Assembly: GCA_029945425.1 (NCBI GenBank)
Contig: JAQSDV010000004.1
Coordinates: 248,001-312,000, forward strand
Reading direction: 5' to 3'
From: a bacterium
GTDB lineage: Bacteria; Pseudomonadota; Alphaproteobacteria; Micavibrionales; UBA2020
Length of the DNA: 64,000 nt
Positions within the stretch are counted from its first letter, which is position 1. The number at the start of each line of letters is the position of its first letter. Below are positions 44,791 through 54,948 of this stretch, piece by piece. A program made the translations under genes and the position numbers. A model generated the notes under the pieces. That model did no database searches and was not told where the DNA came from. It saw only the letters and a program-made list of their open reading frames with translations.

Positions 44791-47697
44791 ATGACAAAGC
44801 GCATGCTGATTGACGCAACCCATCCGGAAGAAACGAGGGTCGCGGTCATCTCCGGCAACCGTCTTGATGAATACGATTACGAAACGACCGTCCGCAAACA
44901 GCTCAAGGGCAACATCTATCTTGTGAAGGTCACGCGCGTTGAACCTTCGCTGCAGGCCGCCTTCATCGATTTCGGCGGCAACCGCCACGGCTTTTTGCCC
45001 TTCCCTGAAATCCATCCCGATTATTACCGCATTCCGATTCAGGACCGCGACGCCCTGATCGCCGAGGAACGCGCGCTCGCCGCCGAACAGGCCGCGCGCG
45101 AAGACGAAGAAGACGCAGCAGAACTCGCCGCCCAAGGTCACACGCTGGAAGATTTCGGCGATGACGAGGAAGAGGAAGAAGGCGACAGCGAACCCGCCGC
45201 CGTTTCCGAAGATTACGTGCCGCGCCATACCGGTTCCATCGCGCAGGACATCGCGCAGGATTCCGTGACCGATGACGAAGACGACGAGGAAGAAGAGGCT
45301 TCGGCCGGCGAACAGCCGTCGCTGGACGAACACGCAGCGCATGAGGCAGCCGCAGAAGCAGCCCCCGCAGCCGAGGGCCAGAGCGCGGAAGCGCAGCCCG
45401 AGGAAGAAAAAGAACCCCTCGAAACCGTCGGCGGCGACGCTGTCGAACAGCCCCTGTACCGCTCGGCCATCAAGCGCCGCTACAAGATCCAGGAAGTGAT
45501 CAAGCGCAACCAGATTATGCTGATCCAAATCAGCAAGGAAGAACGCGGCAACAAGGGTGCTGCTGTCACCAGCTATATCTCGCTCCCCGGCCGCTATTGC
45601 GTGCTGATGCCGAACAGCCCCCGTGGCGGCGGCGTGTCGCGCAAAGTATCGAATGCGAAAGACCGCCAGCGCCTGAAGAAAATCCTGCATGAACTGAACG
45701 TGCCCGAAGGCATGTCAGTCATCCTGCGCACCGCCGGCGTCGCACGCACGACCGCGGAAATCAAGCGCGACCTCGATTACCTGCTGCGCCTGTGGGACCA
45801 GATCCGCGAACTGACGCTGAAATCGACCGCGCCCGCGCTGATCTATGAAGAAGGCAACCTGATCAAGCGCGCGATCCGCGACCTCTACCGCCGCGACATC
45901 GACGAAGTGCATGTGGCAGGCCAGGCCGGCTTTGAAACCGCCCGCGATTTCATGAAGACGCTGATGCCCAGCCATTCCAACCGCATCCAGTCCTACACCG
46001 ATCCCGTCGTGCCGCTGTTCTTCCGCTATCAGGTTGAATCGCAGCTGGCCGAAATCCATTCGCCCACCGTCCACCTGAAATCGGGCGGCTATATCGTCAT
46101 CAACCCGACCGAAGCCATGGTGTCGATCGACGTGAACTCCGGCCGTGCGACCAAGGGCCGCCATATCGAGGAAACCGCGCTCAAGACCAATATCGAGGCG
46201 GCGGACGAAATTGCGCGTCAGCTTCGCCTGCGCGACCAGGGCGGGTTGATCGTCATCGACTTCATCGACATGGAAGACAAGCGCAACAACCGCATCGTGG
46301 AGCGCCGCGTGCGCGACGCCATGCAGCACGACCGCGCGCGCATCCAGCTGGGCCGCATCTCGGCCTTCGGACTTCTTGAACTGTCCCGCCAGCGCCTGCA
46401 TCCGTCGCTTGTCGAGACGAACTTCGAGGTTTGCAAGCATTGCACGGGCTCCGGCCTTGTGCGTACCGTTGAAACCACCGCCGTGCTGATCCTGCGCGCG
46501 CTGGAAGAAGAAGGCCTGAAGGGCCGCGCGGCGGAGGTGAAAGTCTCCCTGCCGACCGAAATCGCCCTTTATATCTTCAACAGCAAGCGCGAAATGCTGG
46601 CGGCGATCGAGAAGCGTTACAACATCAAGGTGTTCCTGAACGCCGACGACACGCTGCTGAAACCCGCTTACACCATCGAAGTCATGAAAACATCCGGCGT
46701 GCAGCGCGACCTGCGCCCGCAACGCCCCGCCCCTGTGCAGACCGTCGATATGTCGGACCTGCCGGAACTGACGGGCGACGATATTTCCGATGACCGCACG
46801 GTGTCCGAAGACGACAACGAAGACGACAGCCGCGGCGTGCGCCAGCATGGCGACGAAGACGGCGAAGGACGCGAGAGCCGCGGAGACCGTGGCGACCGTG
46901 GCGGCCGCCATAACGGCGGCGGCGGGCGTGACCGCAACCGTGGCCGTGGCGGACGTGACCGCAACGACCGCAATGATCGCGGCGGCAACCGTAACAACAA
47001 CCAGCCCCGCGCGGATCGTGCTGACCGTCCTGACCGCAATCAGGAACGCATCGACCGTCCCGCACGCGTCGAAGGCGATGATGCAGCTTTGGCAGCCGCA
47101 GGCGACCAGCCCGCAGCAGCACCCGGCGTTGCCGGTGCCGAGGATGACGACAACCGTGGTGGCCGCCGTCGCGGCCGTCGTGGTGGCCGCCGCCGTGGCC
47201 GCAACCGTGGCGACCGTCCCGCAGGTGAACATCCGCAAGGTGAACAAGGTGAGGGCGGCGAATTCGTCGATCTCGCCGGTGCGCCGCAGCCTGATCTCGC
47301 CGAAGCGCATATCAATGACGCAGCCTCTGCCGAAGGCGGCGGCCAGCCCCGCCAGCAACAGCAGGGCGGCAACCGCAACGACCGTGGTGGCCGTGACCGT
47401 AACCGTGGCGGACGCCATCGCGGCGGCCGCGACCGTAACGACCGCCACCAGCGCCAGCAGGGCGACAACGCCCCCGCAGGCGAAGGCCAGCAATCGTCCA
47501 GTGCCGACCAGCCGGTGCGCAACGAAGCGCCCCGCCACGAGCATAACCATGACCATGCAGGCCATGACCATGCAGGCCACGATCATGCCGGTCACGACCA
47601 CAGCCATTCCCACGACAACCAGCAGCAAAACGATGCCGCCACCGGCACCGATGATGGCAAGTCGCGCAAGGGCTGGTGGAAACGGCTTACAGAGTAA
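44791..47697 (+). CDS. rne: ribonuclease E
   Basis: Main endoribonuclease of the RNA degradosome. The S1 domain is split by an acidic insertion of about 130 residues (EEEEGDSEPAAV, DDEDDEEEEAS), a feature of alphaproteobacterial RNase E. The DNase I-like catalytic part has VSIDVNSGRATKG and GGLIVIDFIDM with the two metal Asp, and the zinc link is CKHCTGSG. The C-terminal half is Arg/Gly/Asp-rich, then contains tandem His repeats (HDHAGHDHAGHDHAGHDHS), and ends RKGWWKRLTE. The GWW end binds PNPase in Caulobacter. AAAGGA precedes ATG 44791 (968 aa). Confidence 0.96.
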   Translation: MTKRMLIDATHPEETRVAVISGNRLDEYDYETTVRKQLKGNIYLVKVTRVEPSLQAAFIDFGGNRHGFLPFPEIHPDYYRIPIQDRDALIAEERALAAEQAAREDEEDAAELAAQGHTLEDFGDDEEEEEGDSEPAAVSEDYVPRHTGSIAQDIAQDSVTDDEDDEEEEASAGEQPSLDEHAAHEAAAEAAPAAEGQSAEAQPEEEKEPLETVGGDAVEQPLYRSAIKRRYKIQEVIKRNQIMLIQISKEERGNKGAAVTSYISLPGRYCVLMPNSPRGGGVSRKVSNAKDRQRLKKILHELNVPEGMSVILRTAGVARTTAEIKRDLDYLLRLWDQIRELTLKSTAPALIYEEGNLIKRAIRDLYRRDIDEVHVAGQAGFETARDFMKTLMPSHSNRIQSYTDPVVPLFFRYQVESQLAEIHSPTVHLKSGGYIVINPTEAMVSIDVNSGRATKGRHIEETALKTNIEAADEIARQLRLRDQGGLIVIDFIDMEDKRNNRIVERRVRDAMQHDRARIQLGRISAFGLLELSRQRLHPSLVETNFEVCKHCTGSGLVRTVETTAVLILRALEEEGLKGRAAEVKVSLPTEIALYIFNSKREMLAAIEKRYNIKVFLNADDTLLKPAYTIEVMKTSGVQRDLRPQRPAPVQTVDMSDLPELTGDDISDDRTVSEDDNEDDSRGVRQHGDEDGEGRESRGDRGDRGGRHNGGGGRDRNRGRGGRDRNDRNDRGGNRNNNQPRADRADRPDRNQERIDRPARVEGDDAALAAAGDQPAAAPGVAGAEDDDNRGGRRRGRRGGRRRGRNRGDRPAGEHPQGEQGEGGEFVDLAGAPQPDLAEAHINDAASAEGGGQPRQQQQGGNRNDRGGRDRNRGGRHRGGRDRNDRHQRQQGDNAPAGEGQQSSSADQPVRNEAPRHEHNHDHAGHDHAGHDHAGHDHSHSHDNQQQNDAATGTDDGKSRKGWWKRLTE

Positions 47698-47734
47698 GTA
47701 GTTCCTGGCCGAGTAAGGCTTGAAAACAAGACAA

Positions 47735-47770
47735 AGAAAAACCCCGCCCTTGAACAGGCGGGGTTTTTTG
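47735..47770. terminator. rho-independent terminator of rne
   Basis: AAAAACCCCGCC - CTTGAACA - GGCGGGGTTTTTT, an A-rich, GC-stem, T-rich hairpin 40 bases after rne. It can also end the converging gene at 47791. Confidence 0.95.
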
Positions 47771-47790
47771 TATCTGCGGCTCTAAAATTT

Positions 47791-48057
47791 TTAGAGGCGG
47801 TGCTGGCGCCAGTCGCCGGGCTTTTGTGCGCGCGTGACTTTTTCCACGCCGGGGATGTTTTCGATCGTTGCCTGCGCGTTGCCGCCGTCAGCAACTTCGA
47901 CTTTCATCGTGCGCGTCTTCTCGTCTTCGGACAGGAAGGTGGTGCCGCGGGTCATCAGCACGCTGTCGCGCGCGCGGCCATAGGCCTCCGCGCTGACGCG
48001 GGTGTTGAATTCGATGGTCAGGGTGGGTTTGGACGGCTTGGGACCGGTGAGGCTCAT
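47791..48057 (-). CDS. hypothetical protein
   Basis: An 88-residue soluble protein of mixed alpha/beta appearance (KPTLTIEFNTRVSAEAYGRA, TMKVEVADGGNAQATIENI). AAGGAG lies before ATG 48057, so translation is well supported. No family recognised. It lies alone between rne and divL; the roughly 130 bases separating it from the divL stop hold no clear feature. Confidence 0.75.
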   Translation of the reverse strand: MSLTGPKPSKPTLTIEFNTRVSAEAYGRARDSVLMTRGTTFLSEDEKTRTMKVEVADGGNAQATIENIPGVEKVTRAQKPGDWRQHRL

Positions 48058-48188
48058 CTTGAATACTCCTTAAAATAATAAATGAGGCCGCAGCGTATTA
48101 TAGCAAAGGCGATCCGTCAATACGGCAAATACAAGAAGGTTGATTCTTGGACGACTGTTTATTATTGCGAGACGTTTTCTGGCGGCAC

Positions 48189-50522
48189 CTACAATTGCAG
48201 CGGCAGCTTGCACAGCACGAACGTCCCCTGCCCTTCGGCGCTGTCGATGGTGACCGTGCCGCCATGCAGCTGGATGATCGATTTCACCAGCGCAAGGCCG
48301 AGGCCCGCACCCGACCTGCGGCCCGCCTTCTTGCTCTGGATTTTTTCGAACGGGGTGAAGACACGCGCGAGATCGTCTGCCGGAATGCCCATGCCGGTAT
48401 CCCGCACGCCCAGCATCAGGAACGGTCCCTGTTTTTCCGCTGACAATGTCACGCGCCCGCCATTGGGGCTGTAATTGATCGCGTTGCTGATCAGGTTCAG
48501 CAGCACCTGTTTCACGCGGCGTTCATCCGCCGTGAAGACAAGGTTGGGGTCGTCGCAGCTGACGGAGATTTCAAGGCTCTGCTTGCGCGCCCAGTCTTCG
48601 GTCAGGGCGGCCACTTGCGTGATCAGGTCCTTCGCCTTGATATCGGACGGGTACAGTTTCATGTAACCCGCATCGATGGTCGACAGGTCAAGGATGTCGT
48701 TGACCAGCGAGACAAGCCGCTGCCCCGCCTCGATCATGTTCGAGGTGTATTCCAGCTGGCGTTCGTTCAGCTTGCCGAAATATTGCTGGTTGAGCATTTC
48801 CGCGAAACCCATGATGGCGTTCAGCGGCGTGCGCAGCTGGTACGATACGTTCGCGAGGAAGTCGGTCTTCAGCCGCTCCGCTTCCTCCAGCGCCGCGTTT
48901 TTCTCCAGCAGCGCCTGTTCGACCTTCACCGTATCGGTGATATCCGACCACGCATTCAAAATATTGCCGTCAGGCAGCGGCACGACGGAATATTCCAGCA
49001 CCGTGCCGTTATTACGCTGCAGGCGTCCCTTGCGCTGTTCGCGCTCCAGCGAGTTGGACAAAATAACCTGCTTCATCTGCGGCCAGTCTTTGTCCGAGAA
49101 GAACGCCTTGGTGCGGTCGATCAGCTGCGCGATATGCGGCGTGCCGGTAAGGTCGGACAGCGGGATGTTCCAGATGCGCGCGAAGGACTGGTTCGACAGG
49201 CGCAGGCGCCCGTCCTCGCCGAACACGGCGATGCCCTCGGCCAGATTATCCATCGTTTCTTCCTGCACCGCGATCAGGGTGTTGTAGCTGGTTTCCAGCT
49301 GCAGGCGCGATGTGACGTCTTCGACGGTGACAAGAAGGCCCCCCATCGGGCGCGGCACGATCACCATGCGCTGCACCGTGCCATCGGGCAGGTACTGCAT
49401 TTCCTCGAACGGTTCCAGCAACGACGTGAACTTGTTCACCCATGCCTGCTTGAACTGCTTGTAATCCGCCTGTTCGGGCAGGCGGCGCAGTTCGCGCATT
49501 TTTTCGATGATGTCGATCATCTTCGGCTTGGAATCGAGCCATGTGCCCGACATGCCGGTCAGTTGTTCATAGGACGAGTTATAGAATTCCAGCCGCGTTT
49601 CCGCATCGAAAATCGCGATTGCGGTGCGCAGCTGCTCCAGCGCCTCGCGGTGCGATTGCGCCAGGCGTTCATACGACGCCGACCATTCTTCTTCCTTGGT
49701 CACGTCGATGGCGACGCCGACCACGCGTTTTTCGGCGGGCAGCGGGATTTCGGTTACTTCCATCAAACGGCGCTGGCCTTCGACGATCATGTGCGCGCGC
49801 AGGCTTTGCGGCCCCAGTTTCGCCAGCGCCTTTTGCGCCAGTTCGCGCTGCGTCATATCGCCCTTGCCGGTCAGCGGCAGTTCTTTTTGATCCGCGACGA
49901 CGGAAGCGGCGGTATCATCGAGGATGCGCGCATAGGCCTTGTTGCACCATGTCAGGTCAAGCTTGTGGTTGCGCACCCAGACGGCGAAGGGCAGCGCGTT
50001 GGCATTGGTGCGAATCTCGTTTTCGCGCTTTTCGACATTGCCGATGGCTTCCACGCTGCGCAGCGCCGCATTGGCGAATTCGGTGATATCCATCGCCCAG
50101 ATGACGGAAAAAATCTGCGTGCCCGAATTGGTGACGCCGCGCTTGCCGAACACCTTCAGCGCTTTTTTGCCGCTGGCGGTATAGACGCCGATGTCGAAGT
50201 ACTCGCCGTATTGGCGCAGGCGTTCAAACAGCCCCTCGATCGCGGCCGCGTCGCCGGGGGCGAGGCCGTCCTGCATATCCTGCACGCTGTCGATTTTCTC
50301 GACGCCGATCAGGGCCGCGAAGCCGGGCGAAATCGCCTGCACGCCCGCCTGGTCCCAGCCGCAATATTCGATGGGGATGGCGCGCAAAAACGCCTCCAGC
50401 CGGTCGTTCTGGTGCAGGGCGCGTTTTTTGTCGGCGCGGTGTGGCAGCACGCCGTCGAGGATGCTGTCAAAGAACGACGGCGGCGGCACGTTCCCTTGCG
50501 GTTTTTGTCCTGAAACTGTCAT
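48189..50522 (-). CDS. divL: DivL-type atypical sensor kinase (Tyr in place of His)
   Basis: A 777-residue cytoplasmic protein with several PAS-type sensor segments followed by HisKA and HATPase domains. The H-box reads FLANVSYQLRTPLNAI, so the usual phosphoacceptor His is Tyr561; the codon is TAC on the DNA. Caulobacter DivL has Tyr550 at the same place and similar length, and controls CckA and CtrA. The ATPase domain keeps its N-box (NLISNAINYSPNGG), G1 (DTGMGIPADDL) and G2 (GAGLGLALVK) motifs. No obvious N-terminal membrane helix is seen. It follows ahcY on the same strand after a terminator-like hairpin. Confidence 0.9.
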   Translation of the reverse strand: MTVSGQKPQGNVPPPSFFDSILDGVLPHRADKKRALHQNDRLEAFLRAIPIEYCGWDQAGVQAISPGFAALIGVEKIDSVQDMQDGLAPGDAAAIEGLFERLRQYGEYFDIGVYTASGKKALKVFGKRGVTNSGTQIFSVIWAMDITEFANAALRSVEAIGNVEKRENEIRTNANALPFAVWVRNHKLDLTWCNKAYARILDDTAASVVADQKELPLTGKGDMTQRELAQKALAKLGPQSLRAHMIVEGQRRLMEVTEIPLPAEKRVVGVAIDVTKEEEWSASYERLAQSHREALEQLRTAIAIFDAETRLEFYNSSYEQLTGMSGTWLDSKPKMIDIIEKMRELRRLPEQADYKQFKQAWVNKFTSLLEPFEEMQYLPDGTVQRMVIVPRPMGGLLVTVEDVTSRLQLETSYNTLIAVQEETMDNLAEGIAVFGEDGRLRLSNQSFARIWNIPLSDLTGTPHIAQLIDRTKAFFSDKDWPQMKQVILSNSLEREQRKGRLQRNNGTVLEYSVVPLPDGNILNAWSDITDTVKVEQALLEKNAALEEAERLKTDFLANVSYQLRTPLNAIMGFAEMLNQQYFGKLNERQLEYTSNMIEAGQRLVSLVNDILDLSTIDAGYMKLYPSDIKAKDLITQVAALTEDWARKQSLEISVSCDDPNLVFTADERRVKQVLLNLISNAINYSPNGGRVTLSAEKQGPFLMLGVRDTGMGIPADDLARVFTPFEKIQSKKAGRRSGAGLGLALVKSIIQLHGGTVTIDSAEGQGTFVLCKLPLQL

Positions 50523-50533
50523 GCCCCATGTTA

Positions 50534-50568
50534 AAACGCTTCCCTTGCCTGAAACAAGGGAAGCGTTT
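50534..50568 (-). terminator. terminator-like hairpin between ahcY and divL
   Basis: AAACGCTTCCCTTG - 7 bases - CAAGGGAAGCGTTT, a 14-bp perfect stem, followed on the minus strand by a short TTTT. It ends 11 bases before the divL start, so it ends most ahcY transcripts or limits divL expression. Confidence 0.8.
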
Positions 50569-50595
50569 GAAAACGCCGATATATCGGCAGTTTAA

Positions 50596-51966
<1,371 letters not shown>

Positions 51967-51991
51967 TCACGTATAAAATAAGTCTTTGAAT

Positions 51992-53734
51992 TTATGGGCG
52001 AAAACGGTTCACAAGGTCGGTGATGCGTGCGGGTTCGTACTGATTCATCACCTGCCGCGCATGTTCCTCGCATTGCTCCAGCGAGATGGCGCGGATGCGC
52101 TGCTTCACGCGCGGCACGCTGGAAAAGCCGACGGAGAACTCGCGGATGCCCAGACCGATCAGCAAAGCGGTGCATTTCGGGTCCGCGCCCATCTCGCCGC
52201 AGATGCTGACGGGGATGCCCATGCGTTTCGCCGCCTCGACCGTGAATTCGATCAGGCGCAGCACGGCGGGGTTAAGCGGGTTATAGAGCGCCGCCACCTG
52301 ATCGTTGCCGCGGTCAATCGCAACCGTGTACTGCGTCAGGTCGTTGGTGCCGAGTGCGAAAAAATCGGAGACCGCCGCAAGGCCGTCCGCCGACAGCGCC
52401 GCCGCCGGAATTTCGATCATGGTGCCAAGCGGCGGCATTTTATCGGGGATGGCCGCCTTTTCGTTTTTCAAATCCTTGTAACAGTCGCGCAAGATCGCCC
52501 GCGCCCGTTCCACTTCGTCCGCCGTCGTCACCATCGGCAGCAGGATTTTGACAGGCCCCAGCGCGCCCGCACGCAGGATGGCGCGGAACTGGGTTTTCAG
52601 CAGATGCGGTTCTTTTAAGGAAAGACGAATGGCACGCAAGCCCAGCGCAGGGTTCGCCGCCTCCGCCAGATATTCGCCGACCGATTTTGCCAGCTTGTCG
52701 CCGCCGATATCGAGCGTGCGGAAGGTGACGCTGTCGCCGTTCATTTCGCGGACGACGCCCGCCATGGCCTCGTACTGTTCGTCTTCGGTCGGCAGCGTCG
52801 TGCGGTTCATGAACAGGAATTCGGTGCGGAACAACCCGATACCGCGCGCGCCTGAAGCCTTGATGGCATCCGTCTCGCGCGGGATTTCGAGGTTGGAGCG
52901 CAATATGATTTCGGTGCCGTCTTTTGTGAGCGCGGGCTGCGCCGCGATTTCGTTCAAGGCCACGCGGTCGGCGTTGAGGTTCGCGTGTTTCTGCTCGTAG
53001 GATTTCAGCGTGTCGGCGGTCGGGTTCAGGATCAGCTTGCCCTCGATCCCGTCGACAATCACCGTGCTGCCATGCGCGCTGCGTTCCAATATGACAGGAT
53101 CAAGACCCAGCACCGCAGGCAGGCCGAGGCTGCGCGCCATCACCGCCGTATGCCCCGCAGCCCCGCCATGCACGGTCGCAAGCCCCCCGATGCGGCGCGG
53201 ATCGAGCAGCGCGGCATCGGCTGGCGAAATTTCCTTGGCCAGCACAATGCCGCCGACCGGCACGGAATCGAGCGAAAGATAGGGGATGTTGAGCAGCGTG
53301 CGTAAAATACGGTTACCGACCGCCTCCACATCATCAATACGCGCGGCAATATAATTGTCGCGCACCGCGCGGAACTGCGCGGCCAGATCACGCATGACCT
53401 TGTCCAGCGCCCATTCAGCATTGATCTTTTCATCGGCGATTTTCTTCAGCGCGCCGCGTACGAGGCGCGAGCCGGTAATCATGGCAAGATGCGCGTCGAG
53501 CAATAAATCCAGTTCCTCCGCCGCTTCTTCGGGCAGGTTTTTCGATTGCCCCTTCAGCGCGATCAGGTCGCCCCGCACGGTCTGGACGGCGGCTTCGAAA
53601 CGCTGCTGCTCGGGTGCCGTATCTTCGATAGTAATTTGCGGGACTTTGGGGCGGTCGAGCTGGACGATATAGGCAGGGCCGGTCGCAATGCCATGGGAAA
53701 CGCCGATACCGTTCAAAACGATTTCGGCGGCCAT
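51992..53734 (-). CDS. ptsI: PTS enzyme I (phosphoenolpyruvate-protein phosphotransferase)
   Basis: Takes phosphate from phosphoenolpyruvate and passes it to HPr. The 580-residue protein has the phospho-His195 in VHGGAAGHTAVMARSLGLPAV, the PEP-binding RTEFLFMNR, DIGGDKL, and MVTTADEVERA, with active Cys in SICGEMG. The N-terminal GAF domain of nitrogen-type EI (PtsP) is missing, so the architecture is that of PtsI. GAGGA precedes ATG 53734; the track start at 53776 is inside HPr. No sugar-transport EII membrane gene is present, so the role is regulatory. Confidence 0.93.
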   Translation of the reverse strand: MAAEIVLNGIGVSHGIATGPAYIVQLDRPKVPQITIEDTAPEQQRFEAAVQTVRGDLIALKGQSKNLPEEAAEELDLLLDAHLAMITGSRLVRGALKKIADEKINAEWALDKVMRDLAAQFRAVRDNYIAARIDDVEAVGNRILRTLLNIPYLSLDSVPVGGIVLAKEISPADAALLDPRRIGGLATVHGGAAGHTAVMARSLGLPAVLGLDPVILERSAHGSTVIVDGIEGKLILNPTADTLKSYEQKHANLNADRVALNEIAAQPALTKDGTEIILRSNLEIPRETDAIKASGARGIGLFRTEFLFMNRTTLPTEDEQYEAMAGVVREMNGDSVTFRTLDIGGDKLAKSVGEYLAEAANPALGLRAIRLSLKEPHLLKTQFRAILRAGALGPVKILLPMVTTADEVERARAILRDCYKDLKNEKAAIPDKMPPLGTMIEIPAAALSADGLAAVSDFFALGTNDLTQYTVAIDRGNDQVAALYNPLNPAVLRLIEFTVEAAKRMGIPVSICGEMGADPKCTALLIGLGIREFSVGFSSVPRVKQRIRAISLEQCEEHARQVMNQYEPARITDLVNRFRP

Positions 53735-53735
53735 G

Positions 53736-54011
53736 TTATTCGTCCTCGTCGAATTTGCGCTCGACCAGCGCGGCAAGTTCGCTCAACGCCGTTTCCGCCT
53801 GCGCACCGGCGGCCGAAATTTTAATCGCTGTGCCCTTGCTGGCGGAGAGCATGAGGAGGCCCATGATCGACGACCCGCCGACCTCCATATCATCCTTGGC
53901 GACCTTCACATCGGCGTTGAACTGTTCGACCATCTTGACGAATTTCGCCGCCGCGCGCGCATGGAGCCCGCGTTTATTGCCGATCTGCACGGTTTTTTCG
54001 AGCGCAGACAT
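53736..54011 (-). CDS. ptsH: HPr family phosphocarrier protein
   Basis: A 91-residue phosphocarrier between EI and EIIA. His18 lies in GNKRGLHARAAAKFVK, and the regulatory Ser region is GGSSIMGLLMLSASKG, which HPr kinase can phosphorylate. The acidic C-terminal tail is slightly longer than usual. EI begins one base after its stop, indicating tight coupling. Confidence 0.96.
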   Translation of the reverse strand: MSALEKTVQIGNKRGLHARAAAKFVKMVEQFNADVKVAKDDMEVGGSSIMGLLMLSASKGTAIKISAAGAQAETALSELAALVERKFDEDE

Positions 54012-54018
54012 GTTGGGT

Positions 54019-54420
54019 TTAGCCCGTCTGCAGCAGCGCGGAGGCCGCGTTGATATATTTGCGGCCCGCTTCCTGACCCGACAATGCCGCCTGCGACAGC
54101 GTTTCGGTCTGGCGCACGGATGCCAGCTTGATCAGCATCGGCAGGTTGATGCCCGCCAACGCCTCGACCTTTTTATCCTGCGTGATGGAGATCGCAAGGT
54201 TCGACGGCGTACCGCCAAACATGTCGGTCAGGATCAAAACGCCCTTGCCCGCATCGACGGATGCGACCTTGGTGATGATTTCCTGACGTTTTTTTTCCAT
54301 GTCGTCTTCGGGGCCCATGCAGACGGCTTCGATCTGCTTTTGGGGCCCTACGATATGTTCCATCACCGAGATGAATTCTTCGGCAAGACGGCCATGGGTG
54401 ACGATAACGATACCGATCAT
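54019..54420 (-). CDS. PTS EIIA, mannose family
   Basis: A 133-residue EIIA of the Man family with the phospho-His9 in IGIVIVTHGRLAEEFISV and the signature LILTDMFGGTPSNLAISI. In alphaproteobacteria such an orphan EIIA is part of a regulatory phosphorelay with HPr kinase, sometimes named ManX or EIIA-Ntr2. No EIIB, EIIC or EIID genes are nearby. It lies between hprK and ptsH. Confidence 0.93.
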   Translation of the reverse strand: MIGIVIVTHGRLAEEFISVMEHIVGPQKQIEAVCMGPEDDMEKKRQEIITKVASVDAGKGVLILTDMFGGTPSNLAISITQDKKVEALAGINLPMLIKLASVRQTETLSQAALSGQEAGRKYINAASALLQTG

Positions 54421-54450
54421 GGTAAAACCTTCCTTATTAAAGACGCGCGG

Positions 54451-54936
54451 CTACTTCACCACGATATTGGGACGGTGCACGATTTCCATCGCCTTGAACA
54501 CCTTCAGCACCGAGGACACATCGAATGCATGCAATTTGAATTTCGGCAGCTGAACGCCCAGCACATCGTGCGTTTCGGGATCGGGCAGGCGCGGCACTTC
54601 GTCGCGCTTCACAAGGTCGATCACAAGGCGCAACCGCGCGGCATTGGTGACGGGGAAGCGGAGCAGGCCGACGCCGCGTATCTCCATCAACCCGCGGATG
54701 GATTCCACGCTGTCGGCATAGATTTTATCCTGACGGCGTTCCAGCACAACCTGATCGTCGCAGATCAAAACCCCGCCCGCATCAATGAGGCGGTAGGCAA
54801 GGTCGGATTTGCCCATGCCGGAAAGCCCGCGCAGGAAAACGGCCGAATGTTCGAAATGCGCCGATTTCAGCAGCACGGCCGTGCCATGCAGCGTGATTTT
54901 TTTCGGCTCCGGCGGCGCTGATCTGGCGATACCCAA
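54451..54936 (-). CDS. hprK: short HPr kinase/phosphorylase
   Basis: Phosphorylates HPr on Ser. The 161-residue protein is the short alphaproteobacterial form that lacks the N-terminal domain of Bacillus HprK. Walker A is GLSGMGKS (37-44), followed by LIDAGGVLICDDQV and the family segment LMEIRGVGLL. In related bacteria hprK sits downstream of a chvG/chvI-type two-component system; here folC lies upstream instead and no such pair is seen in the window. Confidence 0.93.
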   Translation of the reverse strand: MGIARSAPPEPKKITLHGTAVLLKSAHFEHSAVFLRGLSGMGKSDLAYRLIDAGGVLICDDQVVLERRQDKIYADSVESIRGLMEIRGVGLLRFPVTNAARLRLVIDLVKRDEVPRLPDPETHDVLGVQLPKFKLHAFDVSSVLKVFKAMEIVHRPNIVVK

Positions 54937-54948
54937 GGGGGTGGTCCT

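Noticed and set aside
45715-47628. 637-codon minus-strand ORF opposite rne
   Set aside because: Antisense shadow of a GC-rich repeat-containing gene; long Val/Ala runs are what the opposite frame of the RNase E tail gives.
48830-48860. Tyr in the kinase H-box taken as a disabling mutation or pseudogene
   Set aside because: The change is the known hallmark of DivL; the frame is intact over 777 codons.
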